Shown piece by piece: positions 7,803 to 16,927 of a stretch of 49,270 bases of DNA. A model generated the notes under the pieces. It was not told the origin of the DNA, made no database searches, and saw nothing but the letters and a program-made list of their open reading frames with translations. The stretch is from contig ONIY01000019.1 of NCBI GenBank assembly GCA_900318065.1, forward strand, positions 1 through 49,270. The letters are read 5' to 3'. A program made the position numbers and the translations under genes. This DNA is from an uncultured Prevotellaceae bacterium. Its GTDB lineage: Bacteria > Bacteroidota > Bacteroidia > Bacteroidales > Muribaculaceae. The first letter of the stretch is position 1. Every line of letters starts with the position of its first letter.

Positions 7803-10163
7803 ATGAATAAAAAAATTCTATTCCTATTATTTGTAACGACTCTAGCCGCCAGCAATGCCTGGGCCAAGCAAGTCGATGAACAGCAGGCAAGGGCCATTGC
7901 AGGGCAGTTCTTTAATGTGGAGATGCCACAACAACCCTCTACAATGAAAGGAAAGGGTGCGACACCCGCTTTCTATGTGTTCAACAACCCCGAGCAGCCC
8001 GGCTGGGTAATCGTGGCTGGCGACGACCGCGCTCGCTCCATCCTCGCATGGGGCGACGAGGACTACTTCGACGCCCAGGAGGTTCCCGAGTGTGTCCAGG
8101 ACTGGCTCAACGACTATGCCGAGCAGCTTGCTCACCTCAACGATGCCAGCACTGCTCCCAAGAGCGCATGGGCACCCACACAAGCTATAGGCGCTGGCAA
8201 TAAACAGCGCATTGCTCCCATGCTCATGAGCAACTGGGCTCAGGGCAAGCCGTTTAACCAGCAATGCCCATCGTTCACCAACTCGTCGGGAAACACCGAC
8301 TATAGTCCCACGGGATGTGTTGCCACCGCCATGGCTCAGATTATGTACTATTACCAGTCGGGCTATGGCAGCATAGCCATTCCTGCCTACACCTCGAGCA
8401 ACGACGGCTTTGTCAACGAGCGTCCCGCACTTCCTGCCACCACGTTCAACTACTCGGTCATGAACCCCTGGTATGACAACGCCGCCAACACTAGTGCCAG
8501 CGCGCAGGAGACGGCACGGCTGATGAAATACTGCGGGCAGGCGGTAGAGATGAATTATGGCAAGTCTACGTCGGGCGCCACGAGCCAGTGCAGCGCCTTT
8601 GTCAACTTCTTTGGTTTCGACAAGAACGCTCGCCAGCTGGCACGCACCGACTACACTGCCGCCGAGTGGGAGAACATCGTCTACGGCGAGCTTGCTGTGG
8701 GCCGGCCAGTGTTCATCAGCGCCCGCAAGGCAAGTGGTGGACATGCCTTCATCTGCGACGGATATGACAACGGGCTCTTCCACATCAACTGGGGATGGCG
8801 CGGACATCAAAACGGATATTTTGCCCTGAATGCCCTCAACGACGATGACTCGGGTGGCACTGGAGCGGCAGCAGGCAGCGAGGGTTACACCATCAACGTG
8901 CAAATCATGACCGGCCTGCAGCCCAGCCGGGGCGGCAGCAGCAACACCAACGGCAACGTCACTGGATTGAACGGGGCCTGCGAGGCAAGTACCACCAGCT
9001 ATACTCGCACGTCGAGCAGTTCTAATTTCACCGGTGTAGGCCTGGTGGCCTATTACTGGAACTATAGCGACCAAGAATACACCTACGACCTGGGATGGGG
9101 CCTCTACGACAGCAGCGGCAACCTTGTGAGCACTCACACCGTGTTGACTGGAAAGACTCTTGGACCACACATCTACACCTATCCATCGGGGTCGATAAGT
9201 GTGGGCAAGAACATCACCTCGGGCACCTACTACCTCAGGCCCATCAGCCGCATTTCGGGCAGCAGCACCTACTATCCCTGCCGTGGAGCAGGTGTCAACT
9301 ATGTCAAGGCCACCATCACTGCCACTAAGCTCATCTTGCAGGTCTATGACGCCCAGTCGGTGCAGAACCTCAAGATCAACTCGGTGACCACCGGGTCGGT
9401 AAAGAAGGTGGGAAGTCCACTGCAGCTCAACCTGGGCGTTAGCAACCAGGGCATTACCGACTACAGCAGCATCTACATGTGGGTCGGCAACAATAAAGTA
9501 GGCGGCACCTATACCGACATCGCCCCTGGCGCCAGCGGCACCGTGGTGATGAACTACACGCCCTCGGCGGCTGGGTCCATTACATTCAAGTTCACCTCCG
9601 ACGCTGAAGGCAACAATGTGCTCAAGACCTTTACCACCACTATCAACTCGGCAACCGAGGCCTCTATGACCGGCACCGTTACGTCGTCGGTGAGCGGCAC
9701 CACATTTAACGCCACACTGTCGGTTACCAACACCAACACTAACACCTACAACGACTACATCCTGGCAGAGCTCTACAAGAAAGAGCCCAACTCGGGCAAC
9801 ACGGGCTACTTCTGCGGCTCTCAGTCGCAGGCGGTGTATCTGGGCTATAACAACTCGCAGAACTTGAACTTCGCCTTCACAAACCTGGAATATGGCGAGA
9901 CCTATTTTATAGTCTTCTACTATTACAGCAATGGCGAGACCGTGAGAATAAAAAGCACCCAGAGCCGCACGATACAGTCGCCCTATAACGTGTGCGACGT
10001 CAACCAGGACGGAGCCATCACCTCGGCCGACGTCACTGCCATCTACGACGTGCTCACCGGGGTGAGCTTCCGCTTCAAGCGATACAGCGACGTTAACAAT
10101 GACGGCTCAGTAACCTCGGCCGACATCACAGCCATTTACAATAAACTCCTGAACGGTAACTAA
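7803..10163 (+). CDS. Secreted C10-family cysteine protease (streptopain/PrtT-like) with C-terminal dockerin-like domain
   Basis: Exported endopeptidase of 786 aa. A signal peptide (about 1-22, ending SNAWA) leads to a Spi-like propeptide containing QARAIAGQFF, then the C10 catalytic domain. The nucleophile is C172 in PTGCVATAMAQIM and the general base is H314 in GGHAFICDGYDNG, followed by the family's INWGW motif. The middle (about 400-720) is made of beta-sandwich-like repeats. The C-terminus (about 730-786) carries two Ca-binding dockerin-like segments, DVNQDGAITSADV and DVNNDGSVTSADI. No type IX sorting domain is obvious. Family members degrade host or dietary proteins and are activated by removal of the propeptide. 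A second C10 protease lies at 29790-33098. Both catalytic residues are present, so it should be active. Confidence 0.92.
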   Translation: MNKKILFLLFVTTLAASNAWAKQVDEQQARAIAGQFFNVEMPQQPSTMKGKGATPAFYVFNNPEQPGWVIVAGDDRARSILAWGDEDYFDAQEVPECVQDWLNDYAEQLAHLNDASTAPKSAWAPTQAIGAGNKQRIAPMLMSNWAQGKPFNQQCPSFTNSSGNTDYSPTGCVATAMAQIMYYYQSGYGSIAIPAYTSSNDGFVNERPALPATTFNYSVMNPWYDNAANTSASAQETARLMKYCGQAVEMNYGKSTSGATSQCSAFVNFFGFDKNARQLARTDYTAAEWENIVYGELAVGRPVFISARKASGGHAFICDGYDNGLFHINWGWRGHQNGYFALNALNDDDSGGTGAAAGSEGYTINVQIMTGLQPSRGGSSNTNGNVTGLNGACEASTTSYTRTSSSSNFTGVGLVAYYWNYSDQEYTYDLGWGLYDSSGNLVSTHTVLTGKTLGPHIYTYPSGSISVGKNITSGTYYLRPISRISGSSTYYPCRGAGVNYVKATITATKLILQVYDAQSVQNLKINSVTTGSVKKVGSPLQLNLGVSNQGITDYSSIYMWVGNNKVGGTYTDIAPGASGTVVMNYTPSAAGSITFKFTSDAEGNNVLKTFTTTINSATEASMTGTVTSSVSGTTFNATLSVTNTNTNTYNDYILAELYKKEPNSGNTGYFCGSQSQAVYLGYNNSQNLNFAFTNLEYGETYFIVFYYYSNGETVRIKSTQSRTIQSPYNVCDVNQDGAITSADVTAIYDVLTGVSFRFKRYSDVNNDGSVTSADITAIYNKLLNGN

Positions 10164-10197
10164 CGGCGATAGGGAATAAGATTTATTCTATCAGTGT

Positions 10198-10265
10198 CCC
10201 GACAAAAGTCCGTTAGGACTGGTAAGGGCTTAGACAGGGGTGGAGTGCGAAGCACGAAACCCCTG
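10198..10265 (+). repeat. Dispersed intergenic element, copy 1 (upstream of the Sus locus)
   Basis: About 59 bp (10198-10256) match 16707-16765 with a handful of differences, in the same orientation. The shared core includes GTTAGGACTGGTAAG and GGAGTGCGAAGCACG. In this copy, CAGGGGT (10235-10241) and ACCCCTG (10259-10265) enclose an inner GTGC-GAA-GCAC hairpin (10245-10255), giving a two-tier stem-loop. It lies 35 bp past the C10 protease stop. Confidence 0.6.
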
Positions 10266-10775
10266 ACTTCTGCTCCAACCCTTTGCAATCGTCTCTTGTG
10301 CTACATAAGGTAAGCATTATTTGTTATGTAGTTGCGAATATCTGTGAAAAATCTAAGTATTCGAGGCATTCGAGGCATCAATACTTATTTCTTTCACGTC
10401 GCGGTGCAGAAATAACCCAAAACGGTAGCACTAAGGCGGTACAATAAGCTCACAGTCCTCAATTTGTGCCCTAAAAATGTTAAATTCAAAAATGTTAAAA
10501 TCCTCCAAATTTAACAATTGATTTGTGCGCTTATTCATTAATTTATATAGGTTTTGTGATTTTGTAAATTTATGCATTGTAACATGCGTTTTAGTGGTAA
10601 TTTGTTGATATAAAGTGGATTTTGAGTTACATTTTTCCATAAATAAAGCAATTTTTCGCTCTAAGAATTCGTGAAAGAATCGCCATTTGTTAATGAATCT
10701 AAATTAAGTTGTAAAAACCAAAAAGGGTGATTTGTGGAAACAAACAAACGCGCAAAAGTTAAAGATTAAATTAAT
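10266..10775. other. AT-rich gap upstream of susC
   Basis: The rest of the 823-bp gap before susC, up to its promoter, becomes AT-rich towards the operon. Apart from a 69-codon minus-strand frame at 10431-10640 with no recognisable features, which I do not call, I see no gene. No anti-sigma/ECF regulator pair is present here, unlike many Sus-type loci. Confidence 0.5.
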
Positions 10776-10807
10776 TTTGCCACATTTGTTTATAATTTAT
10801 AATTTTG
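10776..10807 (+). promoter_or_regulatory. Promoter of the SusC/SusD operon
   Basis: TTTG (10776-10779), a 20-bp spacer and TAATTTTG (10800-10807) match the Bacteroidota consensus fully. The leader to the ATG at 10987 would be about 170 nt, long enough for leader-based control. Another TAATTTTG overlaps the -33 element at 10772-10779. Confidence 0.55.
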
Positions 10808-10986
10808 CAATCGATGTTGCCATCTTTTTATGTGCAGCTCTGAGACTATTTTAGCAAGCCCCAAGTGCAGTGTTTAGTATAAGGAGATGGCTAGTTACTT
10901 GCCCAGTATTTTAAAGGCAACCCAAAAATAAGATTTAAATATTTTCGAGTATAAAATTTGAAGTTTAATCATTAATTGTTTACTGT

Positions 10987-13884
10987 ATGAAGAGACTTTT
11001 ATCAACTCTCTTAGCCGTGTGCATTATCGCTATAGGTGCATCGGCTAACAAGACCGTTAGAGGAAAGGTTGTAAGTGCTACAGACAATGAACCATTGATT
11101 GGCGCTAGCGTTCAAGCAATTGGTACTAATCAAGGCACTGGCACCGACATTAACGGTGAATTCACAGTAACCGTCAGCGACAACGTGACACAGCTTCGTG
11201 TAAACTATGTGGGTTACAAGGAGCAAATCGTTGCGGTTGCAAGTTATGTAACAGTAGCCCTCGAGGAAGAGGGTCTCGAACTCGACGAGGTGATGGTTGT
11301 GGCCTATGGCCAGACCAAGAAGACATCGTTCACCGGTTCGGCTCAAGCTGTTAACAACAAGAAGATCGAGACCCGTCCTATTACCAGTGCCACCAAGGCA
11401 CTTGAGGGTAACGTGGGTGGTATCCAGATTGGCGGTAGCTCAGGTCAGCCAGGTGCTGCTCCTGTAATCCGCATCCGTGGTTTCGGCTCTATCAACGCCG
11501 ACAACAACCCACTCTATGTTGTTGATGGTATTCCTTTCGATGGCAGCATCAGCGATATCAACCCTAACGATATCGAGTCGATGACCGTCTTGAAAGATGC
11601 CTCGGCAAGTGCACTGTATGGTGCTCGTGGTGCCAATGGTGTCATCATGATCCAAACCAAGAAGGGTGTTCAGGGTCGCACCAACGTGACCTGGCGCTCT
11701 ACCGTGGGCTGGAGCAACCGTGCTACCAAGCGCTACGACATGGTTGACCAGAAGGAGTTTGTACAGCTCACCTATGAGGCACTGCGCAACCAGGCTCACT
11801 TCAACAATGGCTATGCATGGAAAGACGCCGAGGCTATTGCCCGCGCAAGCCTTAGCCGTCAGTTGGGTGGCGAGCTCTACAACCCATTCAAGAACTACAC
11901 TTGGGGCAACATCATCGACCCAGCTACTGGTCAAGTGCGTCCCGACGCTCAGGCCGTTTGGAACGAGGACTGGCTCGACGCCGTTACTCGCAAGAACGCC
12001 TTCCGTCATGAGCACGTGATGTCGGTTAACGGTGGTACCGAGAAGACAAAATACATGTTCTCACTTGGTTACCTCAAGGAGAACGGTATCTTGAAGACCA
12101 CAAGCTTCGAGCGCTACAGCGCCCGTGCCAACGTTGACAGCCAAATCAAGGACTGGTTGGCAGCCAACATCAACACCTCGCTGGCTCACTCTACCAGCAA
12201 CTTCAGTGACTATGAAGACACTGCAACATCCAACCCCTGGTTCACCGCTCAGTTCATCAACCCATTGTTCCCTGTTTACTTGAAAGATGCTCAGGGCAAC
12301 AGCGTTTATGACAACGACGGCAACATCCAGTATGACTGGGGTGAGAATGCACAGCGTCCTGGTAACCTGAACGACTTCAGCTCACTGGGTATGCTGCTGC
12401 TCGACAAGGCAAGCAACGTGCGTGATATCGCTGGTCTGCGTACTGGTATCGTCCTGGGTAGCGACCTCGAGAAATATGGCTGGCGCCAGGGTATCAAGTT
12501 TGCCGTTAACTTCGGTATGGACTACAACACCCGCAACCGCAACTTCTACATGAACTCTCAGCACGGTAACCAAGCCAACGCTGGTGGTTTGCTCTACAAG
12601 TACAACTATCGCACTCAGAGCTACACCTTCAACCAGTTGCTCACTTGGACTCGCACCTTCAACGAGGTTCACAACATCGACTTCCTGCTCGGTCATGAGT
12701 GGTATGCTTATAAGCACAACTATCTCGCTGCCGGTAAGACCAACCTCGTGGATGGTATCATGGAGCTTCGTCCTGCTACTTCACTGCAGCTCGCCGACTC
12801 TTACACCGACAACTACCGCATCAACTCGTTCCTGAGCCGTTTCAACTACAACTACGATGACCGCTACTATCTGTCGGCTTCGCTCCGTAGTGACGCTTCG
12901 TCACGCTTCCACAAGGATCACCACACCGGTATCTTCTGGTCACTGGGTGCCAACTGGCGCGTTTCGAAAGAGGCCTTCTTGCGCGACGTAGACTGGCTCC
13001 ACAACTTGAGCGTTAAGGTAAGTTATGGTGAGCAAGGTAACGACAACATTGGTTCGTTCTATGCTTGGCAGAGCCTTTATGACCTTGACTACGCCAACGG
13101 TAACAACATTGGTGCTATCATCGCATCGCTTGAGAACCAAAAGGTGAGCTGGGAGAAGAACTCTAACCTCAATGCCGGCTTCGAGGCTGCTCTCTTTGCC
13201 GGACGCCTGCGCATCGACTTCGAGTACTTCTACAAGAAGACCACCGACATGCTCCTCGAGTACCCAATGCCTCTTTCTTCTGGTTTCAGTGGCTACTGGG
13301 ACAACGTGGGTAACATGCGCAACACTGGTTTCGAGCTCAAGTTGAGCGCTACTCCAGTTCGCACCCACGACTTTGAGTGGAACATCGACGTGATGCTCAA
13401 TAAGACCAACAACAAGGTGCTCAAGCTCACTAACGAGTCGCCCGAGTTGATCTCTGGTATCCGTGTGATTAAGGAAGGTATGCCCATCTACACCTATTAT
13501 ATGAGTAAGAGTGCTGGTGTTGACCCAGCTACTGGTGCACAGCTCTACTGGGCTTATGACAAGGATGAGGATGGCAACATCACCAACGAGTACATCACTA
13601 GCAGCAAGGCTAAGGCCAACGAGTGCAAGTACTACATGGGAAGCCGCATTCCTAAGCTCTATGGTAGCGTGGGTACCGACTTGTCGTGGAAGGGCCTGAG
13701 CCTCTCAATCCTGACTACCTACTCGATTGGTGGCAAGATCTATGATGGCCTGTATGAGAGCGGTATGGACCTCTGGTACATGAGCTCTACTTGGCACAAG
13801 AACGAGCTTCGCCGCTGGCAGAAGCCTGGTGACGTGACCGACGTTCCACGCGTTGAGATTTCGCCGCTGGCAGAAGCCTGGTGA
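10987..13884 (+). CDS. SusC/RagA-family TonB-linked outer-membrane transporter, truncated by frameshift
   Basis: Outer-membrane beta-barrel that imports glycans or peptides together with its SusD partner. A signal peptide (about 1-20) is followed by a carboxypeptidase-D-like domain (about 22-100, KTVRGKVVSATDNEPLIGA), a SusC signature LDEVMVVAYGQTKK, a plug with RIRGFGSINADNNPLYVVDG and DASASALYGARGANG, and then the barrel. The reading frame stops after 965 aa because bases 13808-13859 are repeated exactly in tandem. The 52-bp insertion shifts the frame, adds PLAEAW and ends at TGA. Removing one unit restores a 1045-aa protein ending KTYTIGLEVNF, the expected aromatic barrel terminus. As written, the product lacks its last strands and should not insert well. 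This could be a recent mutation, a reversible slippage switch or an assembly error. Confidence 0.93.
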   Translation: MKRLLSTLLAVCIIAIGASANKTVRGKVVSATDNEPLIGASVQAIGTNQGTGTDINGEFTVTVSDNVTQLRVNYVGYKEQIVAVASYVTVALEEEGLELDEVMVVAYGQTKKTSFTGSAQAVNNKKIETRPITSATKALEGNVGGIQIGGSSGQPGAAPVIRIRGFGSINADNNPLYVVDGIPFDGSISDINPNDIESMTVLKDASASALYGARGANGVIMIQTKKGVQGRTNVTWRSTVGWSNRATKRYDMVDQKEFVQLTYEALRNQAHFNNGYAWKDAEAIARASLSRQLGGELYNPFKNYTWGNIIDPATGQVRPDAQAVWNEDWLDAVTRKNAFRHEHVMSVNGGTEKTKYMFSLGYLKENGILKTTSFERYSARANVDSQIKDWLAANINTSLAHSTSNFSDYEDTATSNPWFTAQFINPLFPVYLKDAQGNSVYDNDGNIQYDWGENAQRPGNLNDFSSLGMLLLDKASNVRDIAGLRTGIVLGSDLEKYGWRQGIKFAVNFGMDYNTRNRNFYMNSQHGNQANAGGLLYKYNYRTQSYTFNQLLTWTRTFNEVHNIDFLLGHEWYAYKHNYLAAGKTNLVDGIMELRPATSLQLADSYTDNYRINSFLSRFNYNYDDRYYLSASLRSDASSRFHKDHHTGIFWSLGANWRVSKEAFLRDVDWLHNLSVKVSYGEQGNDNIGSFYAWQSLYDLDYANGNNIGAIIASLENQKVSWEKNSNLNAGFEAALFAGRLRIDFEYFYKKTTDMLLEYPMPLSSGFSGYWDNVGNMRNTGFELKLSATPVRTHDFEWNIDVMLNKTNNKVLKLTNESPELISGIRVIKEGMPIYTYYMSKSAGVDPATGAQLYWAYDKDEDGNITNEYITSSKAKANECKYYMGSRIPKLYGSVGTDLSWKGLSLSILTTYSIGGKIYDGLYESGMDLWYMSSTWHKNELRRWQKPGDVTDVPRVEISPLAEAW

Positions 13885-13914
13885 CGTGACCGACGTTCCA
13901 CGCGTTGAGATTTC
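13808..13914 (+). repeat. 52-bp exact tandem duplication inside susC
   Basis: Bases 13808-13862 are identical to 13860-13914 at a period of 52 bp. The trinucleotide TTC occurs at 13808-13810, 13860-13862 and 13912-13914, so the unit is bounded by a 3-bp microhomology, the usual mark of replication slippage. Because 52 is 17 codons plus one base, the duplication causes the frameshift. Confidence 0.97.
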
Positions 13915-14176
13915 TAACTCACCTGCTGCCAACGACCGCTTCCTTATCGATGCTTCTTACTTCGCAATCAAGAACATCACCTTGGCCTACGCTTTGCCAA
14001 AGGCTTGGATGTCTAAGCTTGGTATCGACGGCATCAAGGTATTTGCCTCGGCCGACAACGTTGCTCTGTTCACTCACCTCAACGGTATGGATCCTCAGTA
14101 CAACTTCACTGGTGGTACCAACTACGACTACAGTCCCAACAAGACTTACACTATTGGTCTAGAGGTTAACTTCTAA
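13860..14176 (+). pseudogene. Displaced C-terminal segment of susC
   Basis: The second repeat unit and the following bases encode the missing barrel end in another frame: RRWQKPGDVTDVPRVEIS, then about 86 residues ending YTIGLEVNF. There is no plausible start codon of its own (only TTG at 13853 inside the duplication). I therefore treat it as the remainder of the interrupted gene and not a separate protein. Its TAA lies 22 bp before the SusD start. Confidence 0.85.
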
Positions 14177-14198
14177 TTAAAAGAAAGGAGACAATACA

Positions 14199-15743
14199 AT
14201 GAAAAAATTTATATATGCTATTGTAGCGATATGTGGACTTCTTTCGTTGAGCGCTTGCTCCGGGGATAGTCTTAACACCGAGCCTACCGACTCAATGAGT
14301 GGTGCCACTCTGATGAGCGACGGTGTGAAAGCATTGGTTCCATTGAATGGTATCTACCGCTCGATGTACACTGCTGGATGGTCGACCACTGGTAACACTC
14401 ACCAGTGCTTCGGTATTAGTGCCTACAACCTCATGGCCGAGGTGATGGGCGACGACATGATTATGGGTGCCTCGGGTTCGGGATGGTTCTGGTATGACGC
14501 CGTTTACGACGTGAAAGACCTCTTCACCCGCTCCACTTGGCGTTCTTATGACTTGTGGAAAGCTTACTACACTTGGATTGCCAACGCCAACTATATCATC
14601 GCTGCCGAGGAAACTATGGGTGGCGCTACCAACGACAAGAACTATGCCATTGGTCAGGCCTACGCAATCCGCGCTTACTGTTACTTCATGCTGGCACAAA
14701 CCTTTGCTCGCACCTACAAGGGACACGAGAGCGAGAAGTGCGTGCCCATCTACACCGAGCCCACTTCTACCTCTACTACTGGACAGCCTCGCTCTACCGT
14801 TGCTCAAACCTATGAGCAAATCCTGAGCGACATCAACAAGGCTTGCGACCTGCTTCAGGGTCTGCCACAGCAGCAGTCGGCTCACATGAGCTATGCCGTG
14901 GCTCAGGGTATTCGTGCCCGCATCGCACTCGTGATGGAAGACTGGGCTACCGCCGAGGCTGCTGCCGAGGAGGCTATCGCCAAGAGCGGCAAGAAGATTA
15001 TCAAGGTTGCCGACTTCATTGGTCTTAACGATGTTACCAAGGCCAACGTGATGTGGGGTGCACAGGTTATCAGCGACCAGGCTGGTGGCTATGCTTCGCT
15101 CTTCGCTCACATGGACACCGTGGCAAGCTACGGACTGGGTGCTCCTAAGATGATCCAGACTTCGCTCTACAACAAGATTGCCGCTACCGACGACCGCAAG
15201 GCTTGGTTCCCCGAGCTCAGTCCTTACAGCGCTCTGGTTCCAAGCGAGTGGAACGGTGCTCACTTGCAGCGCAAGATGTACTTCAGCGATCCTTCACAAT
15301 GGATGGGCGACTACATCTGGATGCGTGTTGAGGAGATGTACCTCACTGCTGCCGAGGCCGAGTGCCGTCAGGGCAAGGATGGTGAGGCAAGAGAACACCT
15401 CATGGCTGTAATGTCGCAGCGCGATGCTACCTACACTTGCAACAAGAGTGGCAAGTCGCTGGCTGCCCTCACCAACGAGAGCACTGGCTCACTGCTCGAG
15501 GAAATCCTCCTGCAGCGCCGCATCGAGCTCTGGGGCGAGTTTGGCCGCATGTATGACATCAAGCGCTTGAAACAAGGCTTCCTGCGCAAGGCTGAGGATG
15601 GCTGGAACAGTGGCGCTCTCCTTACTGGACGTCCCACTACTAATCCCGAGAACTGGATGTGGGTATTGACTATTCCACAGGCCGAGTTTGATGGAAACAC
15701 CAGCATGAACCTGAGCACCGACCAGAATCCACTTGACGATTAA
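14199..15743 (+). CDS. SusD/RagB-family nutrient-binding outer-membrane lipoprotein
   Basis: Surface lipoprotein of 514 aa that caps the SusC barrel and captures substrate. The lipoprotein signal ends LLSLSAC with Cys20, followed by SGDSLNTEPTD, compatible with surface export. The N-terminal region has SusD-type TPR helices, including YAIRAYCYFMLAQTFA. The C-terminal region has RIELWGEFGRMYDIKRLK, the best-conserved part of the family, and ends with NPENWMWVLTIPQAEF. A purine-rich AAGAAAGGAG lies upstream of the ATG. The gene is intact although its partner susC is frameshifted. No glycoside hydrolase is linked, so the ligand cannot be read from context; with a C10 protease upstream, peptides are possible. 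Confidence 0.94.
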   Translation: MKKFIYAIVAICGLLSLSACSGDSLNTEPTDSMSGATLMSDGVKALVPLNGIYRSMYTAGWSTTGNTHQCFGISAYNLMAEVMGDDMIMGASGSGWFWYDAVYDVKDLFTRSTWRSYDLWKAYYTWIANANYIIAAEETMGGATNDKNYAIGQAYAIRAYCYFMLAQTFARTYKGHESEKCVPIYTEPTSTSTTGQPRSTVAQTYEQILSDINKACDLLQGLPQQQSAHMSYAVAQGIRARIALVMEDWATAEAAAEEAIAKSGKKIIKVADFIGLNDVTKANVMWGAQVISDQAGGYASLFAHMDTVASYGLGAPKMIQTSLYNKIAATDDRKAWFPELSPYSALVPSEWNGAHLQRKMYFSDPSQWMGDYIWMRVEEMYLTAAEAECRQGKDGEAREHLMAVMSQRDATYTCNKSGKSLAALTNESTGSLLEEILLQRRIELWGEFGRMYDIKRLKQGFLRKAEDGWNSGALLTGRPTTNPENWMWVLTIPQAEFDGNTSMNLSTDQNPLDD

Positions 15744-15767
15744 TAACCTTCATTAAATTTTAGAATT

Positions 15768-16622
15768 ATGAAAATAACAAAATATTTATTTGGATTAGCA
15801 CTCTTGGCATTGGGAATGTCAATGACAAGCTGCGACCAGGAGAATGAAGGTGCACTTTACAACTCTACCAACAACAATATCAGTTGGGAGAAATCGGCAG
15901 TAAGCACTACAACAGCCGAGAATGAGATAGTTGTACCTGTTATGATTACCCGTAACAATAAGAGCGGAGAACTCACTGTTAGCTACACAGCTGAGGCAAG
16001 TAATGCCGATGTCATGAGCGACGATTGCAACGGTAAGGTGACATTTAAGGATGGTGAGGGCACTGCATTTGTAAACGTTAAGGCTTCTAACCTGGAGAAG
16101 GGTCAAACCTACACCTACACCATGAGCCTTGAAGATGCAGTTGTTGATGCCGACCCAGTGCTCAAAAATGCTATCAAGACTATCAACGTAGTTGTCGTTA
16201 GCGACTACACTTGGGTTAGTGCTGGTACATGTACCTTCATCGATGGCAACTTCTATGATGATGGCGAGAACACTGTCGAGGATGTTGCTGTTATCCAAGC
16301 ACTTGAGAACCCCGTTATGTTCCGCATCGTGAAGCCTTATCAGTCGCTGGCTGCATTCCTTGAGTCTGCCGAGGACGTTAAGTACTTTGCCGATAGCGAC
16401 GACATCGAGTTCTATCTTGATGAAAACGGCGAGCCCGATTACATCAAGGGTGGAGGCATCATGGGTGAGTACACTCTTGAGTATTTCACCGACATGTATC
16501 TCAGCTACTGCTACTTCTACAGAGAGGGTAATGTCTACACTGTGGGTCACCTCCTTGGTGTGGATGGCGTGCCCACCTACGTTGGTGGATTTTCATTCAT
16601 CTGGGACGGTCCAGCTCAGTGA
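15768..16622 (+). CDS. Surface lipoprotein of the Sus operon (SusE/F-position, Calx-beta-like N-terminus)
   Basis: Lipoprotein of 284 aa in the position usually held by SusE/SusF-type accessory binding proteins. The signal peptide ends MSMTSC (Cys22) and is followed by acidic DQENEG, which resembles the Bacteroidota surface-export signal. Residues about 40-130 look like a Calx-beta or Ig-like domain (VPVMITRNNKSGELTVSY, then FKDGEGTAFVNV). The rest is a beta-rich domain of unknown family with a Tyr/Phe-rich end (YLSYCYFYREGNVYTVG) that could bind a ligand. It follows susD by 24 bp and is followed by a strong terminator, so it closes the operon. Function by position only. Confidence 0.75.
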   Translation: MKITKYLFGLALLALGMSMTSCDQENEGALYNSTNNNISWEKSAVSTTTAENEIVVPVMITRNNKSGELTVSYTAEASNADVMSDDCNGKVTFKDGEGTAFVNVKASNLEKGQTYTYTMSLEDAVVDADPVLKNAIKTINVVVVSDYTWVSAGTCTFIDGNFYDDGENTVEDVAVIQALENPVMFRIVKPYQSLAAFLESAEDVKYFADSDDIEFYLDENGEPDYIKGGGIMGEYTLEYFTDMYLSYCYFYREGNVYTVGHLLGVDGVPTYVGGFSFIWDGPAQ

Positions 16623-16657
16623 TAAGTTTTTTGAGACTTAAGTTCATAAATTAATTT

Positions 16658-16694
16658 CAAGGGCCGCACAGTGGTTGTGCGACCCTTGATTTTT
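16658..16694 (+). terminator. Rho-independent terminator of the Sus operon
   Basis: CAAGGG-c-CGCACA pairs with TGTGCG-a-CCCTTG, followed by ATTTTT. It lies 36 bp after the last gene. Confidence 0.85.
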
Positions 16695-16706
16695 ACATTT
16701 GGTAGA

Positions 16707-16765
16707 CCCGATAAAAGCCAGTTAGGACTGGTAAGGACTTAGGCAGGGGTGGAGTGCGAAGCACG
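16707..16765 (+). repeat. Dispersed intergenic element, copy 2 (downstream of the Sus locus)
   Basis: Second copy of the element at 10198-10256, in the same orientation, just past the terminator. The inner GTGC-GAA-GCAC hairpin is kept but the outer CAGGGGT/ACCCCTG stem is not. The two copies bracket the whole SusC-SusD-lipoprotein unit at a distance of about 6.5 kb. Confidence 0.6.
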
Positions 16766-16775
16766 GAGTTAGGCT

Positions 16776-16919
16776 GATGCCGAAGTCAGTTTTCTAGCTG
16801 ACTCCCCCTCTAAGATAGAGGGGGGTGGGGGGAGTATGACAAGCAGTGATGCGTAAGTCAGTTTCCTAGCTGACTCCCCCTCTAAGATAGAGGGGGTTAG
16901 GGGGGAGTATGACAGGCTG
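16776..16919 (+). repeat. Two tandem 72-bp copies of a GC-hairpin intergenic element
   Basis: A 72-bp unit is present twice (16776-16847 and 16848-16919). Its core is ACTCCCCCTCTAAGATAG followed by a G-run and GGGGAGTATGAC. CCCCCTCT can pair with AGAGGGGG, and the outer ACTCCCC with GGGGAGT, so two alternative hairpins exist. Other copies lie at 27615-27652 and, inverted, at 39123-39158. The unit ends just before the stop of the capsid-like gene. Confidence 0.75.
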
Positions 16920-16927
16920 AGCGGGTG

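Noticed and set aside
10168-10192. Terminator after the first C10 protease
   Set aside because: A weak AT-rich stem (GATAGGGAATAA with TTATTCTATC) has a two-base bulge and no T-run, so it is not called.
10431-10640. A 69-codon minus-strand frame in the gap before susC
   Set aside because: AT-rich, with no motif or recognisable start context, and lying in what looks like regulatory DNA.
13853-14176. A separate 107-aa gene after susC
   Set aside because: Its only start is a TTG inside the duplicated unit, and its sequence is the missing end of SusC. It is treated as the displaced C-terminus.
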